A stretch of DNA of 64,000 bases from Nocardia brasiliensis NBRC 14402 (GTDB lineage Bacteria > Actinomycetota > Actinomycetes > Mycobacteriales > Mycobacteriaceae). Position numbers and translations under genes: made by a program. Location: the NCBI RefSeq assembly GCF_000308475.2, contig NZ_BAFT02000035.1:16459-80458 (forward strand), read 5' to 3'. This document shows, piece after piece, positions 9,359-18,451 of the stretch (its first letter is position 1; the number at the start of each line of letters is the position of its first letter). Below the pieces are notes generated by a model. That model was not told the DNA's origin, made no database searches, and saw only the letters and a program-made list of their open reading frames with translations.

Positions 9359-10506
9359 CGGTTCCGCTGTCCATCCTGGACCTGGCGCCGATCAGCGCCG
9401 GGTCCACCGCGCAGCAGGCGCTGCGCAATACCGTCGATCTCGCGCAGCGCGCGGAACAGTGGGGCTACCACCGGTATTGGCTGGCCGAACATCACTTCGT
9501 CGCGGTGGCCAGCTCCTCCTCGATCACCCTGATCGGCTTGGTCGCGGCGGCCACCTCGCGTATTCGAGTGGGCTCGGCGGCGGTTCAGGTCGGTCACCAC
9601 ACCTCGGCTTCGATCGTGGAGGCGTTCGGCACGATCGACGCGCTCTACCCGGGTCGGCTCGATCTCGGGCTCGGTCGCTCCGGTCACCGCCGCAGCCAAT
9701 ACGGTTCGGAGCCCGCGCATTCCAAGGGCGGCCAGCCCCGTGTCGACACCGCGACCGGCCGGACCGAGATCAAGGACGGCGTGGTGGTGCCGCCCCCGTT
9801 CGACCCCGGCCGGATCACCGACCGCTCGAAATTTCTCGCCTCGATCGGTGCGCTGCAACAGCGCGGTGCGCAGGCCGCGCCGTTCGACGAGCAGGTCGAC
9901 GAGGTGCGGGCGCTGCTGGACGGCACCTTCGTCAGCCCCGAAGGTGTTGCCCTGCATGCCGTTCCGGGCGAGGGCGCGCAGGTGCAGTTGTGGGTCTTCG
10001 GCAGCTCGGCCGGGGAGAGCGCCGAACTGGCCGGGCGGCTGGGGCTGCCGTTCGCGGCGGCCTATCACGTCTCGCCGGGCACCGCGCTGGACGCGGTCGC
10101 GGCCTATCGGGACGCGTTCCGCCCCTCCGCGCAGCTGGCCGAGCCGTACGTGGTGGTCTCGGCCGACGTGGTGGTGGCCGCGGACGACGCCACCGCCCAG
10201 CACCACGCCGCCACCTACGGCCACTGGGTGCACAGCATCCGCAGCGGCGCGGGCGCGGCCGACTACCTGGACCCGGACACCACGGCGCCGCTGACCCCGG
10301 AACAGCACCGGCTGGTCGACGATCGCCTGGCCACCCAGTTCGTCGGCTCGCCGAGCACCGTCACGGGCCGCCTGGCGGCACTGCAACACCACACCGGTGC
10401 CGACGAACTGCTCGTCACCAGCGTCACCCATCACCACGCGGATCGACTGGAGTCGCATCGCCTCCTCGCCGACGCGTGGGGCCTGCGCACCGCCCGCGCC
10501 GCCTGA
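9355..10506 (+). CDS. LLM-class flavin-dependent oxidoreductase, MsnO8-like
   Basis: A 383-residue luciferase-like oxidoreductase of the short MsnO8/YtnJ-like group. The start PLSILDLAPISAGSTAQQALRNTVDLAQ, the segment GYHRYWLAEHHFVAVASSSS and RIRVGSAAVQVGHHTSASIVEAFGTIDALYPGRLDLGLGR are typical, with His residues in AEHH and GHH near the flavin site. A longer-than-usual insertion (about residues 118-175) separates the barrel halves. It is the last gene of the operon; the next gene lies 188 bases downstream. The spacer shows no clear terminator. Confidence 0.87.
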   Translation: MTVPLSILDLAPISAGSTAQQALRNTVDLAQRAEQWGYHRYWLAEHHFVAVASSSSITLIGLVAAATSRIRVGSAAVQVGHHTSASIVEAFGTIDALYPGRLDLGLGRSGHRRSQYGSEPAHSKGGQPRVDTATGRTEIKDGVVVPPPFDPGRITDRSKFLASIGALQQRGAQAAPFDEQVDEVRALLDGTFVSPEGVALHAVPGEGAQVQLWVFGSSAGESAELAGRLGLPFAAAYHVSPGTALDAVAAYRDAFRPSAQLAEPYVVVSADVVVAADDATAQHHAATYGHWVHSIRSGAGAADYLDPDTTAPLTPEQHRLVDDRLATQFVGSPSTVTGRLAALQHHTGADELLVTSVTHHHADRLESHRLLADAWGLRTARAA

Positions 10507-10645
10507 ACCGACGCGCGTCCCGGGCGCGGCGGCGCTACCGAGTAGTGCCGCCGTGCCCGCAGTTCCGTCGCGCTGCACAACAACCGTGTGCCGAATCGGT
10601 GCGCGCGACGGTAAATCGGCGGGCGAGCGGAAACCCCCTTGAAAC

Positions 10646-10663
10646 ATACAAGCGTGCATGTAT
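10646..10663. promoter_or_regulatory. TetR-like operator dyad upstream of the CocE-type hydrolase
   Basis: The 18 bases ATACAAGCGTGCATGTAT form an imperfect palindrome (14 of 18 positions symmetric, ATACAnGC on one side and GCnTGTAT on the other). It sits about 32 bases before the ATG at 10695 and 18 bases before the strong GGAGGAGGG ribosome-binding site. Size and symmetry fit a TetR-family operator overlapping a promoter. No TetR gene is adjacent in this window, so the regulator would act from elsewhere. Confidence 0.45.
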
Positions 10664-10694
10664 ATTTCTGTCCGGTTGATGGAGGAGGGTATCG

Positions 10695-12722
10695 ATGAGG
10701 ATTGCTCTTGGCCGCCACTGTGCCCGATGGTTCGTCGGAGCGGTTGCGCTGCTTACGGTTTCGCAGCTGGTCGTGGCCGCACCCGGTGCCGCGACGCCGG
10801 AAGGGGCCGCGGCGTGGACGGCGCTGCACGATGGGCCACAGCGGTTTCCGTCCATCCATATCGACTGGGACGTGCCCATCACGATGAGCGACGGGACCGT
10901 CCTCAAAGCGAACGTGTACCGGCCCGCCGACGCGCACGGCCCGATCGATACGCCGTTCCCGACCATCGTGAACATGACGCCGTACACCAAGCTCGGCTCG
11001 ATGATCATGCAGACCGCGCTGTCGGTGCCGGTCTTGTCCGACGCGGTGGTCGGGTTGCTGCGCGACTTCGAATTGCCGGGGACGCCGCTGGAGGGTCTCA
11101 CCGACGCGACCCGGGTCGCGGGCGGCGGGTTCGGCCGGGTGTTCTCGGTGGACCCCAACCTGATTCGCAGCGGCTACACCCAGATCGTGGTGGACGTGCG
11201 CGGTACCGGCTTCTCGCAAGGCAATTGGGAACCCTGGGGCCCGAAGGACCAGTCGGACACCCCGGAGGTCATCGCCTGGGCCGCGGCCCAACCGTGGTCG
11301 GACGGCAATATCGGGATGAACGGCGTGTCCTACTCGGGCATCAATCAGGTGCAGGCGGCTGAAAAGCAGCCGCCCGCACTGAAAGCCATCGTCCCGGTGG
11401 TGCCGGGCAACGACCTGGTCCGCGACATGATCGCGCCGGGCGGCGCGGCCATCGGCATCCTGCTGCCCTACCTGCTGGTCGTGAACGCGGCCAAACTCAT
11501 GCCCGACCTGATGTCGTTGCTACAGGGCAGGTTCGACACGCGATGGCTGGCCGATCGCCTCGCCGACCCCCTGTCCTTCCTCGACGTCGGGCTGCAGACG
11601 CTGACCGCCGATTCCTTCGACACCATTCCGCCGCAACTGGGCAACGTGCTCGACCCGGACAGTCCGATCCGGCAGGCCTGGCTCGGCCACCCCGAGCGGA
11701 TCCAGGTGCCGACCATGGTGATCGGCGGCTGGCACGACAACTTCGTCAACGGCGAACCCCGCATCTACCAAGACATTCCGCTGCCGCCCGGGCAGAAGCA
11801 GTTGGTGATGGGCAACGGCTATCACGTGAGTACCGGCTTCGACATGCGCGGCAAGCCGGGCGAGCCGCCCCGCATCGACGTGCTGCAGCGCGCCTGGTTC
11901 GACAAGTGGCTCAAGGGCATCGACAACGGGATCGATCGGTGGGGCCCGGTGACGATGTGGCAGCAGGGCGGCGGCTGGACCACGGCCGAGCAGTTCCCGC
12001 GCCCGGAAGCCGAGCACCGGCGGATGTATCTGTCCGCGGCGCCGAGCGGAACCTCGGCGCTCAGCGCGCACGACGGCTCGCTCGTGACCGCGGCGACCGC
12101 GGACACCGCCCGCCTGACCGTCGCGCCCGGCCTGGCGAGTTTGTGCTCGGCCGACGGAACCCAGGGCACCGCGGGCATTCTCGTCTTCACCGGCTGTGGC
12201 AAGGACGCCCGGATCCAGGAGATTTCCGGGCTGACCTTCACCAGTCCCCCGGTGACCGAGCCGACGACGCTGTCCGGCCCGATCGCGGTGCATCTGAACA
12301 CCGTGCACGACGCCACCGACGGTTACTGGACCGCGACGCTGAACGACGTTGCGCCGGACGGACGTTCGGTGACCCTCAGCACCGGCCAGCTGATGGCGTC
12401 GATGCGCGCCGTCGACGACGCCAGGAGCCGCCGGTCCGCCGACGGCGCCTATACCGATCCGTTCCCGGTCATGTCGCTGGCCGCCCGGCAGGACGTCGTG
12501 CCCGGCCAGGCCACGCAACTCGACCTCGGACTCGCGCCCACCGATGCGATCCTCCAACCGGGACACCGGCTCCGGCTCGACATCTTCGCGGGCAACTATC
12601 CGAAGGGGCTGCCGATCCGCCCGATGCTCGACGGCACCGGCCTCAAACCGCAACACCTGCAACTGGATCCGGCGGAACCGAGCTATGTGAACGTCCCGCT
12701 GAGCGGCACCGCCGGCTGGTGA
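10695..12722 (+). CDS. Secreted CocE/NonD family hydrolase (X-Pro dipeptidyl-peptidase S15-like)
   Basis: A 675-residue alpha/beta hydrolase with a Sec-type signal peptide (positively charged start, hydrophobic segment to about residue 30, then AAPGAATPEG). The catalytic triad is visible: Ser212 in NGVSYSG, Asp348 in GGWHDNF and His377 in GNGYHVSTG. The substrate-entry segment MSDGTVLKANVYRPAD and the oxyanion-side DVRGTGFSQGNWE are also family hallmarks. The C-terminal third is the jelly-roll domain (LDLGLAPTDAILQPGHRLRLDIF). Members include cocaine esterase, glutaryl acylase and X-Pro peptidases, so substrate is open. It has a strong GGAGGAGGG site 5 bases upstream of the ATG and a palindrome in the promoter region. 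It may hydrolyse esters or amides outside the membrane. Confidence 0.9.
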   Translation: MRIALGRHCARWFVGAVALLTVSQLVVAAPGAATPEGAAAWTALHDGPQRFPSIHIDWDVPITMSDGTVLKANVYRPADAHGPIDTPFPTIVNMTPYTKLGSMIMQTALSVPVLSDAVVGLLRDFELPGTPLEGLTDATRVAGGGFGRVFSVDPNLIRSGYTQIVVDVRGTGFSQGNWEPWGPKDQSDTPEVIAWAAAQPWSDGNIGMNGVSYSGINQVQAAEKQPPALKAIVPVVPGNDLVRDMIAPGGAAIGILLPYLLVVNAAKLMPDLMSLLQGRFDTRWLADRLADPLSFLDVGLQTLTADSFDTIPPQLGNVLDPDSPIRQAWLGHPERIQVPTMVIGGWHDNFVNGEPRIYQDIPLPPGQKQLVMGNGYHVSTGFDMRGKPGEPPRIDVLQRAWFDKWLKGIDNGIDRWGPVTMWQQGGGWTTAEQFPRPEAEHRRMYLSAAPSGTSALSAHDGSLVTAATADTARLTVAPGLASLCSADGTQGTAGILVFTGCGKDARIQEISGLTFTSPPVTEPTTLSGPIAVHLNTVHDATDGYWTATLNDVAPDGRSVTLSTGQLMASMRAVDDARSRRSADGAYTDPFPVMSLAARQDVVPGQATQLDLGLAPTDAILQPGHRLRLDIFAGNYPKGLPIRPMLDGTGLKPQHLQLDPAEPSYVNVPLSGTAGW

Positions 12723-12728
12723 CCGGAC

Positions 12729-12759
12729 TCCCGCCGCGCACCCACGGGCGCGCAGCGGG
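12729..12759. terminator. Hairpin between convergent genes
   Basis: The 37-base gap between the hydrolase and metF contains CCCGCcGCGC and its partner GCGCaGCGGG, a 9-pair GC stem with one internal mismatch. It lies between convergent stops and could terminate both transcripts. There is no clear U-run. Confidence 0.4.
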
Positions 12760-13761
12760 TCAGGCGCTGATCGGCGCGGCGGTGACGCCGTAGCCGAGGT
12801 TGGTGAGCACCTCGGTGGTCGCCTTGGCGAAGTTCAAGGTGATGAAGTGCAGGCAGGGCGCGCCCTCGTCGATGAGCCGCTGGGCCATCTCGGTGGCGAT
12901 CTCGATGCCTGCCTCGCGGACCGCGGCCGGGTTGCCGTCGGGGGCGTCGCCCGCGGCCCTGTGCAAGCGCGCCAGCACCGCGGGCGGCAGCGTGCGGCCG
13001 CAGAGTTCCTCGGCTCTGGCCACCGTGCGCAGCGAAGTGATCGGCATCAGCTCCGGAATGATCGGCTTGGCGCCCTCGACCGGATCGAACTTCAGCACGC
13101 GATCGCGCAGCCGCAGGTAGTGCTCGACGTCGAAGAACATCTGCGTGATCGAATATTCCGCGCCCGCACGCAGTTTCGCGGCCAGGAAGGCGGTGTCGGA
13201 GTCGAGGTCGGGCGAGCGGTGATGGCCCTGCGGGAACGAGGCGACGCCGACGTGGAAGTCGCCGAGATCGCGCACGATGCGCACCAATTCCTCGGCGTAC
13301 TCGACACCTTCGGGATGGCGCTGCCAGGCGCCGAGCGGATCGCCCGGCGGATCGCCGCGCAGCACCAGGATGTTGCGGATCCCGGAATCGGCGTAGGAAC
13401 CGACCAGCGAACGCAACTCGGCCACGCTGTGCTCGACGGCGGTCAGGTGCGCCACCGGCAGCAAGGTGGTCTCCTGCGCCAGCGCGCCGGTGACCCGCAC
13501 GGTGCGGTCGCGGGTGGACCCGCCCGCGCCGTAGGTCATCGAGACGAACGCCGGATGCATCCGCTCGAACTGGCGCACCGCGCGCCACAGCCGCGCCTCG
13601 GCGGGCGCGTCCCGGGGCGGATTGAACTCGACGGAGAACGGCACAGCGGTACCGGAGTGCGTCCGCAAACTCTGTACCACCGAGGGTGTCGCAGAGACGT
13701 TCGGCTGCGTCCGGGGCGGACCGCCAGGGGTCGAGCTGCCCCGCGCATTGTCGAAAGTCAC
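12760..13761 (-). CDS. metF: 5,10-methylenetetrahydrofolate reductase
   Basis: A 333-residue MetF-type flavoprotein that would reduce methylene-THF to methyl-THF for methionine synthesis. Recognisable segments are FSVEFNPPRDAPAEARLWRA (the F-E-x-x-P-P motif at strand 1), FVSMTYGAGGSTRDRTVRV with the conserved T-Y-GAGGS, HLTAVEHS, RNILVLRGDPPGD, SITQMFFDVEHYLRLRD and KPIIPELMPIT. I chose GTG 13761; further upstream the frame runs antisense into the polyprenyl synthase. Its position next to a GGPP synthase and mptA matches Rv2172c of M. tuberculosis by remembered gene order, a protein reported as a divergent mycobacterial MTHFR. It is divergent from and about 100 bases away from the synthase. 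Confidence 0.9.
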   Translation of the reverse strand: MTFDNARGSSTPGGPPRTQPNVSATPSVVQSLRTHSGTAVPFSVEFNPPRDAPAEARLWRAVRQFERMHPAFVSMTYGAGGSTRDRTVRVTGALAQETTLLPVAHLTAVEHSVAELRSLVGSYADSGIRNILVLRGDPPGDPLGAWQRHPEGVEYAEELVRIVRDLGDFHVGVASFPQGHHRSPDLDSDTAFLAAKLRAGAEYSITQMFFDVEHYLRLRDRVLKFDPVEGAKPIIPELMPITSLRTVARAEELCGRTLPPAVLARLHRAAGDAPDGNPAAVREAGIEIATEMAQRLIDEGAPCLHFITLNFAKATTEVLTNLGYGVTAAPISA

Positions 13762-13866
13762 CGATCCAGTGTAGAGGTGACCTGCGGTAGCCCCGACGGG
13801 TCGGCCGCCGAACGCCGCGTATTCTCGCAGCGAAGAGGGTGTGAGCGAGCGCCCGGCAACCCGACC

Positions 13867-15018
13867 TTGGAGGCCACGCTGTCTGCCGGAACCGGTACCC
13901 AGACGCCGCACCGCACCTCGGCGGCCGAGCTGATCGCGCCGATCCCGGGCACGCCGGCCTTCGTCGCGGCCGTGGAGGGCGCGCTGACCAGGTTCTTCGC
14001 CGATCGCCGCGGGACGGTCGAGGAGCTGGGCCCGATCTTCGTCGAGGCCGCGGACGCGCTGGAACTGTTCGTGCTGCGCGGCGGCAAACGCACCAGGCCC
14101 GCGTTCGCGTGGACCGGGTGGCTCGGCGCGGGCGGCGACGCCGCGGGCCCGGACGCCGCCGCCGTGCTGACCGCGTGTGCGGCGCTGGAACTGGTACAGG
14201 CGTGCGCGCTGATCCACGACGACATCATCGATTCCTCACGCACCCGCCGCCGCTTCCCGACAGTGCACGTCGACTTCGAAACCCGGCACCGCGACCGCGG
14301 CTGGGCGGGTGATTCCGCGCACTTCGGCGCCAGCGTGGCCATCCTGGTCGGCGATCTGGCCCTGGCCTGGGCCGACGACATGGTGCACGCCTCCGGTCTG
14401 GAGCCGACGGCCATCGCCCGGTTCGCCCCGGTGTGGGCCGGCATGCGCACCGAGGTGCTCGGCGGCCAGCTGCTCGACATCAACGGCGAGGCGGGCGGCG
14501 ACGAGTCGGTCGAGGCGGCGCTGCGCATCAACCGGTACAAGACCGCCGCCTACACCGTCGAACGCCCGCTGCACCTCGGCGCGGCCATCGCCGACGCCGA
14601 CGCCGATCTGGTCGCCGCCTACCGCACCTTCGGCACCGATATCGGCATCGCGTTCCAGCTGCGCGACGATCTGCTCGGCGTCTTCGGCGACCCCGCGATC
14701 ACCGGCAAACCCTCCGGCGACGATCTGCGCGAAGGCAAGCACACGGTGCTGCTGGCGGAGGCCCTGCGCCGCGCCGACGAGTCCGACCCGGCGGCCGCGA
14801 AACTGCTGCGCACCAGTGTCGGCACCGATCTCGACGCGGACGAGGTGGCCCACCTGCGCACGGTGCTCACCGACCTCGGCGCCGCCGACGAGGTGGAGCG
14901 CCGGATCGCCGAACTGACCGACGCGGGCCTGGCCGCCATCGCGACCAGCACCGCGACACCCGCCGCGAAGGAACAATTGCGCGCCATGGCCTTGGCCGCG
15001 ACCAAACGCACCGCGTGA
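13867..15018 (+). CDS. Polyprenyl (geranylgeranyl) diphosphate synthase
   Basis: A trans-prenyltransferase of about 383 residues. The first aspartate-rich motif is HDDIIDSS with the following RRRFPTVH, and the second is FQLRDDLLGVFGD, both needed to bind Mg-diphosphate. GGKRTRPAF and GQLLDINGE are also conserved. Synteny points to IdsA2 (Rv2173), and the crtI and crtB genes downstream suggest that it supplies GGPP for carotenoids. The start is uncertain: the best candidate is TTG 13867, giving MEATLSAG; an in-frame GTG at 13777 leaves only 15 bases before metF. No strong ribosome-binding site precedes either. Confidence 0.88.
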   Translation: MEATLSAGTGTQTPHRTSAAELIAPIPGTPAFVAAVEGALTRFFADRRGTVEELGPIFVEAADALELFVLRGGKRTRPAFAWTGWLGAGGDAAGPDAAAVLTACAALELVQACALIHDDIIDSSRTRRRFPTVHVDFETRHRDRGWAGDSAHFGASVAILVGDLALAWADDMVHASGLEPTAIARFAPVWAGMRTEVLGGQLLDINGEAGGDESVEAALRINRYKTAAYTVERPLHLGAAIADADADLVAAYRTFGTDIGIAFQLRDDLLGVFGDPAITGKPSGDDLREGKHTVLLAEALRRADESDPAAAKLLRTSVGTDLDADEVAHLRTVLTDLGAADEVERRIAELTDAGLAAIATSTATPAAKEQLRAMALAATKRTA

Positions 15019-15091
15019 AAGTAGCTGCGGCACCGGCCGATCAGGTACACCTGGTCGGCATCGATCGCTGCCCGGCACCGAGGAGAATTAC

Positions 15092-16624
15092 ATGCCTGAC
15101 GTGAAAACGGTTGCCGGACCGACGGATCGCGTGGTCGTCGTCGGGGCGGGACTGTCCGGATTGTCCGCGGCGCTGTATCTGACGGGCGCGGGACGGCAGG
15201 TCACCCTGCTCGAACGGGCCGATCACCCGGGCGGCCGGGTCGGGCGCTATCAGGGGGCGGATTACGAGATCGACTCCGGCGCCACCATTTTGACGCTGCC
15301 CGAACTGGTCGCCGACGCGCTCGCCGCGGTCGGCCGTACACCCGAGACCTGCAAGCCCGCGCTGCGCATCCATCAGCTCGCGCCGAGCTACCACGCCCGC
15401 TTCGCCGACCGCACCGAACTGCGGGTTTTCGCCGACGCCGACGCGATGGCGGCGGAGGTCGCGGCGGTCTGCGGCCCCGCCGAAGCCCGCCGCTATCGGC
15501 GGCTACGGGACTGGCTGGCCCGGATCTACGCCGCCGAGTACGCCGAATTCATGGACACCAACTTCGATTCGCCGCTGGACCTGCTGCGGCTGCCCGAAAA
15601 GCGCCGCGCCCTGGCGAGTTTGGTGCGGCTCGGCGGGTTCGGCAGGCTCGGGCCGCGGGTCGGGCGCTTCCTGCGCGATCCACGACTGGCCCGGCTGTTC
15701 ACCTTTCAGGCGCTGTACGCGGGCCTGCCGCCGACCGCGGCGCTCTCGGTGTACGGCGCGATCCCGCACATGGACACCTCGCTCGGCGTCTACTTCCCGG
15801 AAGGCGGCATGCGCGCGATCGCGGCGGCCATGGCCGAGGCGTTCACCGCGGCGGGCGGCACGCTCGAACTCGGCACCGAGGTCACCGGCGTGGACTACAC
15901 GCGACGGCGCGCCACCCGGGTCCGCACCGCCGACGGCCGCGGCTTCGACTGCGATGCCCTCGTGCTCACCACCGATCTCGGCACCCTCGACCGGTTCGGC
16001 GTGCGCCGCCGCCGCGGCCTGCGCGCGGCGCCCTCGGCCGTGGTCGCGCACGGGACGGTGCCCGCGGCGCTCGCGCGGACCTGGCCGGTGCAGGCCCACC
16101 ACATCATCGAATTCGGGCAGGCGTGGCGGCAGACCTTCGCCGAGATCACCGGACGGCGCGGCCGTGGACGGCTGATGAGCGATCCGTCGCTGCTGCTGAC
16201 CCGTCCCGCGCTCACCGACCCCGGGCTGCACATCACCCGCGCCGACGGCGAATACGAACCGCTGTCCGTGCTCGCCCCGTGCCCGAATCTGGACTCGGCC
16301 GCGCTGGATTGGCGCCGCATCGGGCCCGCGTATCTGCGCGAGTTGCTCGGGGTACTGGAAGCGCGCGGTTACCACGGCATCGCCGAGCACTTCACGGTCG
16401 ACCATGTGGATAATCCGCGCACCTGGCACGAGCAAGGGATGCTCGCCGGAACTCCCTTCTCCGCGGCACACCTGTTCCGGCAGACCGGGCCATTTCGCCC
16501 GCGCAATTTTCCACAGGGCAGCGACAACGTGGTTATCGCAGGTTGCGGCACCACGCCCGGGGTCGGCGTGCCGACGACACTGCTGTCCGGAAAACTGGCG
16601 GCAACCCGGATAACCGGTGAATAA
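15092..16624 (+). CDS. crtI: Phytoene desaturase
   Basis: A 510-residue CrtI-type FAD oxidoreductase. The N-terminal dinucleotide fold VVVVGAGLSGLSAALYLTGA is followed by LLERADHPGGRVG and by YEIDSGATILTLPEL. The C-terminal FAD-binding stretch NVVIAGCGTTPGVGVPTTLLSGKLAA is characteristic of carotenoid desaturases. It would dehydrogenate phytoene towards lycopene. The ATG is preceded by GAGGAGAA at a good distance. It is downstream of the GGPP synthase (73-base gap) and upstream of mptA, with crtB beyond that. Confidence 0.92.
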   Translation: MPDVKTVAGPTDRVVVVGAGLSGLSAALYLTGAGRQVTLLERADHPGGRVGRYQGADYEIDSGATILTLPELVADALAAVGRTPETCKPALRIHQLAPSYHARFADRTELRVFADADAMAAEVAAVCGPAEARRYRRLRDWLARIYAAEYAEFMDTNFDSPLDLLRLPEKRRALASLVRLGGFGRLGPRVGRFLRDPRLARLFTFQALYAGLPPTAALSVYGAIPHMDTSLGVYFPEGGMRAIAAAMAEAFTAAGGTLELGTEVTGVDYTRRRATRVRTADGRGFDCDALVLTTDLGTLDRFGVRRRRGLRAAPSAVVAHGTVPAALARTWPVQAHHIIEFGQAWRQTFAEITGRRGRGRLMSDPSLLLTRPALTDPGLHITRADGEYEPLSVLAPCPNLDSAALDWRRIGPAYLRELLGVLEARGYHGIAEHFTVDHVDNPRTWHEQGMLAGTPFSAAHLFRQTGPFRPRNFPQGSDNVVIAGCGTTPGVGVPTTLLSGKLAATRITGE

Positions 16625-16747
16625 GCCCCAGCTCGAGATGAAACCCCGAGGACCAGCGGGATAGGGTTCGATGCGACGCCGTAAACTAGGCGCCGACCTA
16701 TTCACTCGCGGTTGCGACCGCTGACCATTCGGGGGGACCGACACCAG

Positions 16748-18451
16748 ATGGCATCCCCCGAAACGCGCGCCGCAAAGGCCACAGTGACAGATATCGACGG
16801 CCACGCACCGAAAACCGCAGCGCAGCGCGAATCGGCCGCCACCGACACGTCGGGTGTGCGGTCCTGGATGCGTACCAGTGCCGTCTTCCTGCGCACCCCC
16901 GAGGGACACGCGGCGCTGCTCGGGTTCTACGGCGCGATCATGATCACCCTCGGCGGGTTCGGCGCGGGCAGCACCCGCAAGCGCGACCCGCTGCTCGAGG
17001 CACTACACCTGTCCTGGCTACGTTACGGCCACGGATACGCGCTCTGCACGATCGTGATCTGGATCGGCGTGCTGCTGATGATCACCGCGTGGGTCCGGCT
17101 GGGCCGCGCCACGATCGGCAAGGGCGACAGACCCGATGTGCCCGTGACGTTGAACGAACTGCGGGCCATCGTCGGAATCTGGATCACCCCACTGCTTTTC
17201 GCGGTGCCGATGTTCAGCCAGGACGTCTACTCCTACCTGGCGCAGGGCGCACTGCTGCGGGACGGTTTCGACCCGTATGTCGACGGCCCGGTGAAGAACC
17301 CCGGCGTGCTGCTCGACAACGTGAGTCCCGTCTGGAAGAACACCACCGCGCCCTACGGGCCGATATTCCTGCTGCTCGGTCGCGGTATCACCAGCATCAC
17401 CGGGGAGAACGTCGTCGCGGGCACCATCGCGATGCGGCTGGTGATGCTGCCCGGCCTCGCGCTGATGATGTGGGCCGTGCCGTATCTGACCAAGCACCTC
17501 GGCGGCAAGCCGACGGTCGCGCTGTGGCTCGCGGTGCTCAACCCGCTGGTGCTGATCCACCTCTTCGGCGGCGTGCACAACGAGATGCTGATGGTCGGCC
17601 TGATGTGCGCGGCCATCGCGCTGGTGCTGGAGCGCCACCACGTCGCGGGCATCGTGGTGCTGGCGATCGGCGTGGCGATCAAGGCGACCGCCGGTGTCGC
17701 GCTGCCGTTCCTGGTGTGGATCTGGATGTTGCACGAACGCGAAAGACGCGCCGCCCAGCGCACCCGCCGCGCGCCGGACCAGTTACCGGAGAGCGAACGC
17801 CCGCACGATGCCGCGGAACCGACCGAGGACATGCCGCACCCGGCGCTGATGTTCGCCAAGATCGCCGGACTCGGCCTGAGCGTGTTCGCGGCGGTGTTCG
17901 TCGCCGCCTCGGCCATCGCGGGCGTCGGCATCGGCTGGCTGACCGCGCTGTCGGGCTCGAAGAAGATCATCAACTGGCTCTCGCTGCCGACCATCATGAT
18001 GCACATGGTGGGCTGGGTGACGACGCTGGACGGCGGCAAGGTGCTCAACGTGACCCGGCTGCTGTGCATGCTCGCACTCGTCGCGCTGCTCGCCTGGACC
18101 TGGTGGCGGTTCCGGCACAGCGAGCGCGAGGCGGTGTTCGGCATCCTGATCGCCTTCGTCGCGATCGTCATCCTCTCCCCCGCCGCACTGCCCTGGTACT
18201 ACTCGTGGCCGCTCGCGCTGGCCGCCGGCTTCGCGCTGTCCACCACGACCTTGATGGTGCTGGTCGGATTGTGTACCTGGCTGATGCTGGTGTTCCAACC
18301 CGACGGCTCGATCGGGCTCTACTCGTTCGGGCACGTCGCGGCCGCGACGTTCGCCGCCGTGGTGGCGGCCATGTCGCTACGCAAGGTCGACCCGCTGCGG
18401 CTGCGGGCCGCGACACCGAGCACCGAACCGGCCACGCCCGCCCGGACATGA
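16748..18451 (+). CDS. mptA: Polyprenol-phosphomannose-dependent alpha-1,6-mannosyltransferase (MptA/MptB family)
   Basis: A 567-residue GT-C-fold membrane protein with about 12-13 hydrophobic segments. It resembles the mycobacterial/corynebacterial MptA-MptB enzymes that build the alpha-1,6-mannan core of lipomannan and lipoarabinomannan from polyprenyl-phosphomannose. Features are the early loop LFAVPMFSQDVYSYLAQGAL (the conserved acidic D-x-Y/S loop of GT-C enzymes), FDPYVDGPVKNPGVLLDNVSP and VHNEMLMVGLM. Gene order next to the GGPP synthase and Rv2175c-pknL favours MptA (Rv2174) over MptB. ATG 16748 follows GGGGGGACC; a TTG at 16712 is less likely. The 3' end overlaps crtB by ATGA, so the two are co-translated. 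Confidence 0.85.
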   Translation: MASPETRAAKATVTDIDGHAPKTAAQRESAATDTSGVRSWMRTSAVFLRTPEGHAALLGFYGAIMITLGGFGAGSTRKRDPLLEALHLSWLRYGHGYALCTIVIWIGVLLMITAWVRLGRATIGKGDRPDVPVTLNELRAIVGIWITPLLFAVPMFSQDVYSYLAQGALLRDGFDPYVDGPVKNPGVLLDNVSPVWKNTTAPYGPIFLLLGRGITSITGENVVAGTIAMRLVMLPGLALMMWAVPYLTKHLGGKPTVALWLAVLNPLVLIHLFGGVHNEMLMVGLMCAAIALVLERHHVAGIVVLAIGVAIKATAGVALPFLVWIWMLHERERRAAQRTRRAPDQLPESERPHDAAEPTEDMPHPALMFAKIAGLGLSVFAAVFVAASAIAGVGIGWLTALSGSKKIINWLSLPTIMMHMVGWVTTLDGGKVLNVTRLLCMLALVALLAWTWWRFRHSEREAVFGILIAFVAIVILSPAALPWYYSWPLALAAGFALSTTTLMVLVGLCTWLMLVFQPDGSIGLYSFGHVAAATFAAVVAAMSLRKVDPLRLRAATPSTEPATPART

